Of a DNA stretch of 7,882 bases, positions 1 to 5,043 are shown in pieces. The number at the start of each line of letters is the position of its first letter. Position 1 is the first letter of the stretch. The stretch is from an uncultured Legionellales bacterium (GTDB taxonomy: Bacteria; Pseudomonadota; Gammaproteobacteria; UBA1113). Location of the stretch: assembly GCA_945956945.1 (NCBI GenBank), contig CAMFJO010000024.1, positions 1-7,882 of the forward strand, written 5' to 3'. The notes beneath the pieces are model-generated. The model had not been told where the DNA came from, searched no databases, and worked only from the letters and a program-made list of their open reading frames with translations. The position numbers and the translations under genes are program-made.

Positions 1-40
1 AAATAGCACTGATTTTACTCATTTTTTAACAATAAACAAA

Positions 41-66
41 ATGGTAACGATTCTACCGTATTTTTT
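41..66 (+). terminator. Possible weak rho-independent terminator
   Basis: Bases 41-46 pair with 54-59 (six pairs, one of them G-T) around a seven-base loop, and a run of six T follows at 61-66. This is the shape of an intrinsic terminator for a gene ending left of the window. The stem is short and only partly GC, so it may be inefficient. It lies just upstream of sugE and could instead be a leader hairpin. Confidence 0.3.
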
Positions 67-92
67 GCTATCATATATTCATCATCACCAAT

Positions 93-98
93 GAGGAG
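93..98 (+). promoter_or_regulatory. Shine-Dalgarno site fixing the TTG start of sugE
   Basis: GAGGAG lies six bases before TTG at 105. The nearby ATG at 91 is in another frame and hits a stop after five codons, so this ribosome binding site and family alignment select TTG. Confidence 0.6.
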
Positions 99-104
99 TC
101 TAGG

Positions 105-416
105 TTGATAAACTGGATCTATTTACTTCTGGCTGGCGTGTGTGAAATCGGCTGGCCTGTGGGTTTGAAATTGGCTATCTACAACAAATGGTGGGCGGTC
201 TTTGCTATTGTCACTATGGCTGCCAGTGGCTTGCTGTTATTTTTAGCGCAAAAGGCTATCCCGATGGGAACAGCTTATGCCGTCTGGACAGGCATTGGCG
301 CTGTCGGTGCTTTTGTCGTCGGCATCTTATGGTTCAAAGATCCCGCCACTGCCATGAGGATGATCTCGGTGAGCTTCATTGTGATCGGCATCATCGGTTT
401 AAAACTGGCGGCCTGA
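105..416 (+). CDS. sugE: SMR-family small cation exporter, SugE/Gdx type
   Basis: This 103-residue protein is full length for the small multidrug resistance family, whose members are inner-membrane dual-topology dimers that exchange protons for cations. Four hydrophobic helices can be seen at about residues 3-21, 29-48, 57-76 and 85-102. The essential membrane-embedded Glu of helix 1 is Glu14, in a segment reading AGVCEIGWPVGLK. The helix-3 motif AYAVWTGIGAVG (57-68) is typical of the SugE/Gdx subgroup rather than EmrE. Characterised Gdx members export guanidinium, so that is the inferred substrate; others handle quaternary ammonium compounds. Translation starts at TTG with a good Shine-Dalgarno site. 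I see no complete guanidine riboswitch upstream. The gene converges on the SDR gene with seven bases between them. Assignment to the family is firm; the substrate is inferred. Confidence 0.92.
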   Translation: MINWIYLLLAGVCEIGWPVGLKLAIYNKWWAVFAIVTMAASGLLLFLAQKAIPMGTAYAVWTGIGAVGAFVVGILWFKDPATAMRMISVSFIVIGIIGLKLAA

Positions 417-423
417 TCTAAAT

Positions 424-1023
424 CTAGCCCACACAATACACTTGGCCGGTCTGTAAGCCTTCTACACTTTTGCTATAGGCCAAAGCAGCCTCTGCGGCGG
501 ATACCGGCATAAATCCTCGGAAATAAGGCCCATAATTTTCCATCGCCTCGCGAATAACTGTCGGGCTCACACCATTAATTCTCAGCCCTCTGGGCATCTC
601 TATCGCGGCACTTTTAACAAATCCTTCCAGAGCGCCATTCACCATCGCCGCTGAACTGCCGTATTGAATGGGATCGCGATTTAAAATACCACTCGTTAAG
701 GTAAAAGAACCGCCCTCATTCAACTGCGGAATACCCGCTAAAACCACATTGATTTGCCCCATCAATTTATCATTAAGGCCAATCGCATACTCTTCTGCCG
801 TCATTTCTGTCAAAGCACCAAAATGCACCTTGCCCGTGGCTAAGATAACCGCATCGATTGCTTTTACTTTTTCGTACAGCGCTTTTATGGAATGGCGATC
901 GGTGATATCCACTTGTACATCCCCGCGGCTATGCCCAGCTGTGATGATGTCATGCCTAGAACCCAATTCTTTTACAATGGCTTGGCCAATGGTGCCAGTT
1001 GCGCCGATAATGAGGATTTTCAT
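424..1023 (-). CDS. Short SDR-fold protein (PRK07578-like), atypical active site
   Basis: This 199-residue Rossmann-fold protein resembles the compact short-chain dehydrogenases grouped as PRK07578. The N-terminal cofactor motif is GATGTIG (7-13), with an acidic residue at the second motif, VDITD (38-42). Ser111, in TLTSG, matches the SDR catalytic Ser. Tyr121 sits at the catalytic Tyr position, but the Lys four residues later is Ala125 (YGSSA), so the YxxxK signature is broken. Members of this subgroup that I recall also lack the motif, so this is probably a family trait rather than decay. The downstream stretch RGLRINGVSPT (145-155) is the usual SDR segment after the active-site helix. The substrate is unknown. 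The ATG at 1023 has AAGGA seven bases upstream (plus-strand 1031-1035). The gene diverges from queF and converges on sugE. Confidence 0.85.
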   Translation of the reverse strand: MKILIIGATGTIGQAIVKELGSRHDIITAGHSRGDVQVDITDRHSIKALYEKVKAIDAVILATGKVHFGALTEMTAEEYAIGLNDKLMGQINVVLAGIPQLNEGGSFTLTSGILNRDPIQYGSSAAMVNGALEGFVKSAAIEMPRGLRINGVSPTVIREAMENYGPYFRGFMPVSAAEAALAYSKSVEGLQTGQVYCVG

Positions 1024-1051
1024 GTGCTATTCCTTAAGTTTTGTACAGTGG

Positions 1052-1080
1052 TTGAACTTTAACATGAAAGTTGCTAGGAT
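1052..1080 (+). promoter_or_regulatory. Candidate sigma-70 promoter for queF
   Basis: TTGAAC at 1052-1057 and TAGGAT at 1075-1080 are separated by 17 bases, four of six matches each. Transcription would begin near 1087, leaving a leader of about 32 bases before the queF ATG. It overlaps the opposing SDR promoter candidate. Confidence 0.4.
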
Positions 1081-1084
1081 TCAA
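1056..1084 (-). promoter_or_regulatory. Candidate sigma-70 promoter for the SDR gene
   Basis: Read on the minus strand, TTGAAT (plus 1079-1084) and TAAAGT (plus 1056-1061) are 17 bases apart, four of six matches each. The expected start is near 1049, about 26 bases upstream of the SDR ATG. Confidence 0.38.
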
Positions 1085-1118
1085 AAATAGAGCCCCTCAT
1101 AAACGAATAGGAAAAACC

Positions 1119-1973
1119 ATGGAAACCCTTTCTGAAGAAAAACACCAAAACTTAGAAGATTGCGCCTTAGGCAAAGAAACACCTTATGCATCCACTTACG
1201 ATCCAAGCTGTTTGTATCCTATTCATCGCGCGGCTAAACGTCAGCAAATGGGGATCAACCCCGATGCGCTACCTTTCAAGGGCTTCGATTATTGGAATCA
1301 TTACGAAGTTTCCTGGCTCAGTGAAAAAGGTAAACCCATCGTTGCTTTTGCCGAAATAGTCTATGACTGCGATTCACCTTTTATCGTAGAATCCAAATCT
1401 TTGAAACTGTATTTCAACTCCTTTAACCAGTTTCAATTTAAATCGATGAGCGACGCGGCACACGTGATTCAGAAAGATCTAGAAGCTATTTTAAAAACAA
1501 AAGTGACGATTATGTTGCACCCTTTAAGCGCTCTTGCAAACTTGGCAACGAAACCGGCTTTTGAAGGGTTCTGCCTTGACGACCTGGATATTCACTGTTC
1601 TGTTTATAATGTCGATAAAAATTTGTTACATACTGGAAACGACTGGGTCAGTGAAACACTATACACGGATTTATTCCGATCCAATTGTCTCATTACCCGT
1701 CAACCCGATTGGGGCAGCCTGCAAATTGCCTATGAAGGCCCGCAGATAAACCATGAAGATCTATTGCGTTATCTCGTTTCTTATCGCAAGGAAAATGAAT
1801 TTGGCGAACCCTGTGTAGAACGCATTTTTATGGATATTCTGACACAGTGTCGGCCTAAAATCTTAACGGTATACGGCCGTTATACACGCAGAGGCGGCCT
1901 CGACATCAATGCCTATCGATCCACTGAAGCTGTAGATTTTAAGAGCTTAAACTTTAGGTTACCGCGGCAGTAA
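1119..1973 (+). CDS. queF: NADPH-dependent 7-cyano-7-deazaguanine reductase (preQ0 reductase)
   Basis: QueF reduces the nitrile of preQ0 to the amine preQ1 with two NADPH in the cytosol, a step in queuosine tRNA modification. The 284 residues match the long two-module form of Gammaproteobacteria (E. coli, 282). The N-terminal module carries the substrate motif ESKSLKLYFNSF (91-102). The C-terminal module carries SNCLITRQPDWGS (188-200), with the thioimide-forming Cys190 and the proton donor Asp197 at E. coli numbers, and RRGGLDIN (257-264). An oddity is the usual EFHE motif, which reads EFGE (227-230): Phe228 and Glu230 are kept but His229 is Gly. I chose ATG 1119 because AGGA (1109-1112) sits six bases upstream and the N-terminus then matches family length; an in-frame TTG at 1071 would add 16 unlikely residues. 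No other queuosine gene is visible nearby. Confidence 0.95.
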   Translation: METLSEEKHQNLEDCALGKETPYASTYDPSCLYPIHRAAKRQQMGINPDALPFKGFDYWNHYEVSWLSEKGKPIVAFAEIVYDCDSPFIVESKSLKLYFNSFNQFQFKSMSDAAHVIQKDLEAILKTKVTIMLHPLSALANLATKPAFEGFCLDDLDIHCSVYNVDKNLLHTGNDWVSETLYTDLFRSNCLITRQPDWGSLQIAYEGPQINHEDLLRYLVSYRKENEFGEPCVERIFMDILTQCRPKILTVYGRYTRRGGLDINAYRSTEAVDFKSLNFRLPRQ

Positions 1974-1985
1974 GATCCGGACCTA

Positions 1986-2015
1986 TTGACATTTGTTCAT
2001 AAAATTCGCTAAATT
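1986..2015 (+). promoter_or_regulatory. Candidate sigma-70 promoter for the Fic-like gene
   Basis: A perfect -35 box TTGACA (1986-1991) is followed after 18 bases by TAAATT (2010-2015), four of six matches to the -10 consensus. It lies in the 74-base gap after queF, about 30 bases before the Fic-like ATG, so the gene may be expressed separately from queF. Confidence 0.45.
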
Positions 2016-2047
2016 GGCTGAATGCCGTAGCGTACAGGACAGAAACC

Positions 2048-2743
2048 ATGATAACCCTTGAGCGTATTATTCCCAACCGCAAAAAAGCCTTGTTTTTTGC
2101 GCAAAGGCAATTGGCCGAATTGGTCTGCGACGCTGTAAACCTAGAAGGGATCCACTATACCCTGCCGGAAATACAAACTCTACTAGATGGCATTACCGTA
2201 GGCGGACATAAGCTTAGCGATGAACGGATTGCCTTAAACCAAGCCAATGCCTGGAAATTTTTATTCGCTGCCATTGAAAACACGCAATTTAGTCTACAGG
2301 TAGAATTTGTGTGTCACTTACACGCCATTGCGGCCAAAGAAGAAGCGCTTATTGCTGGTCAATTTCGCAGTGGCCAAGTGACTATATCGGGCACTTCCTA
2401 TATGCCGCCTCTTGCATCCGAATTACCGCATGCATGGCAACAGATTATTTTTGATTATGAAACCTTAAACGCGCCACAGTTATATCAAAAAGCCATCGGC
2501 TTATTTTTGGATATGGCGCGCTTACAATTTTTTTATGATGTCAACAAACGCATGGGACGTTTTATGATGAATGGTATTTTGTTATCGCGAGGTTACCCTG
2601 CCATCAATTTGCCCGCAAAACGACAGACCGAATTTAACACATTGATGCTGAATTTTTATCATAGCAACGATAAAACCGCCATGACCGCCTTCCTATTAGA
2701 CTGCCTGGATCCACGCTTAATCGATATTATGGCAGAAGAATAG
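2048..2743 (+). CDS. Fic-domain protein with substituted catalytic His
   Basis: Fic proteins usually transfer AMP or another phosphate-containing group to hydroxyls of target proteins. Several Fic landmarks can be seen in this 231-residue protein: an N-terminal inhibitory-helix-like segment, NLEGIHYTLPE (31-41), with Glu33-Gly34; ALNQANAWKFLF (62-73); a flap-like region, GQFRSGQVTISG (104-115); and the core helix. The core reads QFFYDVNKRMGR (160-171), against the canonical HPFxDGNxRxxR. Phe162, Asp164, Asn166, Arg168 and Arg171 are kept, but the catalytic His is Gln160 and the loop Gly is Val165. In the inhibitory motif the Ser/Thr is Ala29. The frame is otherwise intact and the C-terminal half is well formed. 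AMP transfer by the usual mechanism is therefore doubtful; it may be inactive, bind nucleotide only, or belong to a non-canonical subgroup. No antitoxin-like partner is adjacent. ATG 2048 has AGGA eight bases upstream. Confidence 0.82.
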   Translation: MITLERIIPNRKKALFFAQRQLAELVCDAVNLEGIHYTLPEIQTLLDGITVGGHKLSDERIALNQANAWKFLFAAIENTQFSLQVEFVCHLHAIAAKEEALIAGQFRSGQVTISGTSYMPPLASELPHAWQQIIFDYETLNAPQLYQKAIGLFLDMARLQFFYDVNKRMGRFMMNGILLSRGYPAINLPAKRQTEFNTLMLNFYHSNDKTAMTAFLLDCLDPRLIDIMAEE

Positions 2744-2746
2744 GAT

Positions 2747-3907
2747 CTATCCCCCTGCAGTGGTCGTGTTTGCTGCCGCTGCAGCAACCGTTTCAGGCTT
2801 TGTCGTCGTCGCAGCAACAGTTCCCGAAGTCTTCGCCACCGCTGTCCCCGTTCCTGAATTCGCTGCAACCGCTGCAGAATTGGTAGGATTCGCTGCGGCC
2901 GCAGCGGCAGCCAGCTCTGCAGCCGCCATGATGTCCGCAAACGTTTTAGAGTTCGTTGTCGCATTAGCGGCCGTCACCAAAAGAGGCCCGGTGGCTGTGC
3001 CGATGACGGCTGGCACACCCGTTTGTATTTGCGTTAACAATTGCACCTTAGTCCAATCTACATTAGCTGTTTGATTGGCAAGCGCGTTTTGCACCGTATT
3101 ACGTGCTATAGTGTCATATTGGCCTGCATATTCAGCGCGCTGCTCCAGCAAAGGAGAATGCGCCTCCAAATACAATTGCCCGTTCAAGACACCCACTTTA
3201 AGCGGCTGATTAACGACAGTCACTGGTGTGCCCAAAGGAATGGCATTGTATAAGGCTTCAATGTCTTCAGGGTACAAATGAATACAGCCAGCGCTGGTTC
3301 TACGGCCCACTGTATCAGGGCGATTGGTACCATGGATCAGGAAAGAAGTCTGTCCCATACGCATCATATAAGCACCCAAAGGATTCTCTGGGCCTGGCGG
3401 AATGGTTTCCGGTATCGTTTTACCTCTTCTGGCCATATCGGCAATCACCGAAGGTGGTACGCGCCAAACAGGATCCTGTATTTTTTCAGTAATCGGCACT
3501 TGCCCCGTGGGGGTCTGCCATCCATTCCCAATACGGCCTATGCCGATAGGATAAGTCACAACGGTATTAGAGCCTGGTGGGTAATAATACAAACGCAATT
3601 CAGCCAGGTTAATCACAATGCCTTCTCTGGGCGCATCGGGTAATATAAATTGACCCGGTACAAATAATCGAATCCCATTGTATAAACGAAGAGGAGAGAC
3701 ATTCGGATTAGCATCCAATATGGCATAGTAGCCTGCATCATAACGCTCGGCAAAAGTACTAATAGTATCAGTGACTTTAGCCGTCGCCACGCGATCGCTG
3801 CCGATGACATTATCGCCATTCGCGGGTAAGGGATAAACGGCTGCCTCCACAGTCGATGCCATGATGATACCCATTAAAACCAAAGCACATCCAAGCCATT
3901 TAAGCAT
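2747..3907 (-). CDS. Secreted L,D-transpeptidase (YkuD) with LysM-like domain and Ala/Thr tail
   Basis: YkuD enzymes of the ErfK/YbiS group form meso-DAP to meso-DAP (3-3) cross-links or attach lipoproteins to peptidoglycan in the periplasm. The 386-residue precursor begins with a Sec signal peptide (1-22, VEA before cleavage). A LysM-like wall-binding region follows at about 44-90 (TDTISTFAERYDAGYYAILD then a Gly-x-x-L-x-V-P end). The YkuD domain covers about 96-235. Its active site has His192 (IHGTNRP) and Cys208 in TSAGCIH; the usual SHGC is SAGC. Relative to its neighbour it has two extra residues in GRIGNGWQTP (124-133). Residues 310-386 form a low-complexity tail with 28 Ala and 16 Thr out of 77. 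ATG 3907 has a purine-rich GGTGA six bases upstream. It lies downstream of its paralog with an 85-base gap, and its stop is three bases from the convergent Fic-like gene. Which of the two YkuD activities it has cannot be told. Confidence 0.9.
   Translation of the reverse strand: MLKWLGCALVLMGIIMASTVEAAVYPLPANGDNVIGSDRVATAKVTDTISTFAERYDAGYYAILDANPNVSPLRLYNGIRLFVPGQFILPDAPREGIVINLAELRLYYYPPGSNTVVTYPIGIGRIGNGWQTPTGQVPITEKIQDPVWRVPPSVIADMARRGKTIPETIPPGPENPLGAYMMRMGQTSFLIHGTNRPDTVGRRTSAGCIHLYPEDIEALYNAIPLGTPVTVVNQPLKVGVLNGQLYLEAHSPLLEQRAEYAGQYDTIARNTVQNALANQTANVDWTKVQLLTQIQTGVPAVIGTATGPLLVTAANATTNSKTFADIMAAAELAAAAAAANPTNSAAVAANSGTGTAVAKTSGTVAATTTKPETVAAAAANTTTAGG
2750..2980 (-). repeat. Low-complexity Ala/Thr-coding tract with a 16-base perfect palindrome
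   Basis: This tract encodes residues 310-386 of the transpeptidase and consists largely of GCN and ACN codons. It includes a run of seven Ala codons (2891-2911). Within that run, CGCTGCGGCCGCAGCG at 2891-2906 is its own reverse complement. CTGCAG also recurs several times (for example 2755-2760). The skewed composition creates long meaningless open frames on both strands and could favour slippage. Confidence 0.7.
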
Positions 3908-3946
3908 TTTATGTCACCGTCCATTTTTGAATGAAGAAAAAAGATG

Positions 3947-3952
3947 ATTATA
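3947..3952 (-). promoter_or_regulatory. Candidate -10 box for the downstream transpeptidase
   Basis: On the minus strand this reads TATAAT, a perfect -10 box, 40 bases upstream of the ATG at 3907 and inside the 85-base gap between the two transpeptidases. No good -35 lies 16-19 bases upstream, so the promoter is weak, activator dependent or fortuitous. Confidence 0.35.
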
Positions 3953-3992
3953 GCGATCTTAAGCAAGGGATGCTATAGACGTCAGGCCTTCC

Positions 3993-4973
3993 TTAACCAC
4001 CCGAAGAAGTACTAGCCCCGGAAGTCGCTGCTGTGGCTACCGGTTGATTTGTCACTACGCCCACCACTTGCGGCAACCCTGTTTGCTTTTTACCCAATGA
4101 CTGCACTTTAGACCAATCCACTGTAACCGTTTTACCCGCTGTCGCCGTATTGACAGCACTATCCCATAAACTATTATAACGACCTGCGTATTCAGCCCTT
4201 TGTTCCCGTAGCGGTGTGTGCGCTTCAAAATACAATTGGTCATTTAACCAACCTGCTTTAAAGGGTTGATTGACGATAGTCACTTTAGTCCCCACCGGAA
4301 CCACATTAAACAATTGTTCTGCATCTTCTGGATACATCCGAATACAGCCCGCGCTGGTCCTACGGCCCACCCCCGCAGGTCTATTGGTACTATGGATCAG
4401 GTAAGTGTAATTGCTAAGGCGCATCATATAACGCCCTAAAGGATTGTCGGGACCCGCAGGGATCACTTCTGGTAAAATAATGCCTCTTTTAGCCATATCG
4501 GCGGCAACGGATGGCGGCACGCGCCAATCGGGATCTTGTTTTTTCTGGATCACACTCAATTGCCCTGTCGGTGTCTGCCAGCCAATCCTGCCTATACCGA
4601 TAGGATAAACCATCACCGTATTAGAATCCGGCGGATAATAATATAAACGCAGCTCAGCCAAATTAATAACGATGCCCTGTTTAGGTGCATCCGGCAATAT
4701 AAATTGGTTCCTTACCACTAAGGGAGTACCACTGGATAAACGCAGGGGATCTAGCCCGGGATTAGCATCCAATACTTCATAATAACCGACGCCATTGCGC
4801 TGAGCGAAAGTGCTTAAGGTCTCCCCCATTTTGAGGCGGACAATCGAGTTACTTCCCACCACATTGTCCCCATTTGCGGGTAAATTATAGACAACTGCAA
4901 AGGCTGTTGACGCCATCATTAACCCTAATAAGCTGGCTATAACGATAGCATAGCCCAATAATTTCTTTAACAT
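3993..4973 (-). CDS. Secreted L,D-transpeptidase (YkuD) with LysM-like domain, short tail
   Basis: This is a paralog of the adjacent downstream enzyme, alignable from the signal peptide to about residue 305, with the same predicted periplasmic role in peptidoglycan cross-linking or protein attachment. The 326-residue precursor has a signal peptide (1-26, AFA before cleavage), a LysM-like region at about 47-92 containing KMGETLSTFAQR, and a YkuD domain from about 100. The active site has His194, in IHSTNRP where HGT is usual, and Cys210 in TSAGCIRMYPED (206-217). It has the normal GRIGWQTP and lacks the long Ala/Thr tail, ending soon after a short Ser/Thr/Gly stretch. I chose ATG at 4973 because GGGG (plus 4983-4986) then lies nine bases upstream and the start aligns with the paralog (MLKKLLG against MLKWLG). 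An ATG at 4979 or TTG at 4988 would add two or five residues. A promoter and dyad lie directly upstream, so it is probably the first gene of a two-gene unit. Confidence 0.9.
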   Translation of the reverse strand: MLKKLLGYAIVIASLLGLMMASTAFAVVYNLPANGDNVVGSNSIVRLKMGETLSTFAQRNGVGYYEVLDANPGLDPLRLSSGTPLVVRNQFILPDAPKQGIVINLAELRLYYYPPDSNTVMVYPIGIGRIGWQTPTGQLSVIQKKQDPDWRVPPSVAADMAKRGIILPEVIPAGPDNPLGRYMMRLSNYTYLIHSTNRPAGVGRRTSAGCIRMYPEDAEQLFNVVPVGTKVTIVNQPFKAGWLNDQLYFEAHTPLREQRAEYAGRYNSLWDSAVNTATAGKTVTVDWSKVQSLGKKQTGLPQVVGVVTNQPVATAATSGASTSSGG

Positions 4974-5000
4974 TTGCATTGTCCCCAATCCGCTCTAGCA

Positions 5001-5018
5001 GTACATCATATAATGTAC
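5001..5018. promoter_or_regulatory. Inverted repeat, possible operator
   Basis: GTACAT at 5001-5006 and ATGTAC at 5013-5018 are perfect inverted arms around a six-base AT-rich centre. The dyad covers the candidate -10 box of the upstream transpeptidase gene, a typical place for a repressor. No known regulator site is recognised. Confidence 0.35.
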
Positions 5019-5033
5019 CGCGCTATAAATCAA
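5005..5033 (-). promoter_or_regulatory. Candidate sigma-70 promoter for the transpeptidase pair
   Basis: On the minus strand TTGATT (plus 5028-5033, four of six) and TATGAT (plus 5005-5010, five of six) are exactly 17 bases apart. The implied start near 4998 gives a leader of about 25 bases to the ATG at 4973. This suggests the transpeptidases are not simply the tail of the beta-oxidation operon. Confidence 0.5.
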
Positions 5034-5042
5034 ACTTGCGCG
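5019..5042. repeat. Short GC inverted repeat after the alpha-subunit stop codon
   Basis: CGCGC (5019-5023) and GCGCG (5038-5042) can pair around a 14-base loop, immediately after the stop codon of the minus-strand beta-oxidation gene. There is no T-run after the stem on the minus strand, so it is not a standard intrinsic terminator. It may stabilise the 3' end or be chance. Confidence 0.25.
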
Positions 5043-5043
5043 A

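Noticed and set aside
41..60. Possible mini-ykkC (guanidine-II) riboswitch upstream of sugE, because a hairpin loop contains ACGA.
   Set aside because: That class needs two hairpins, each with an ACGR loop; only one is present, and the T-run fits a terminator better.
668..1090. 140-codon plus-strand open frame opposite the SDR gene.
   Set aside because: It is antisense to a gene with clear family motifs, has no family resemblance and lacks a good ribosome site.
1087..1118. Possible preQ1 riboswitch in the queF leader.
   Set aside because: The leader is about the right length but I cannot draw the stem, loop and A-rich tail pseudoknot of a preQ1-I aptamer.
2659..3074. Open frames of about 100 codons on both strands across the Ala/Thr-coding tail.
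   Set aside because: They arise from GC-rich repetitive codons; their products are Arg/Leu- or Val/Ala-biased and have no supporting motif.
3278..3643. 121-codon plus-strand frame opposite the transpeptidase.
   Set aside because: It is a shadow of the conserved YkuD domain coding strand, with no ribosome site or recognisable domain.
2744..3906. Toxin-antitoxin arrangement for the Fic-like protein.
   Set aside because: There is no small partner gene on either side; the neighbours are queF and a transpeptidase, and the inhibitory-helix-like segment lies within the Fic protein itself.
3887..3907. Lipoprotein signal at Cys7 of the downstream transpeptidase.
   Set aside because: The sequence WLGC is too close to the N-terminus and lacks a proper lipobox; a Sec signal peptide ending VEA fits better.
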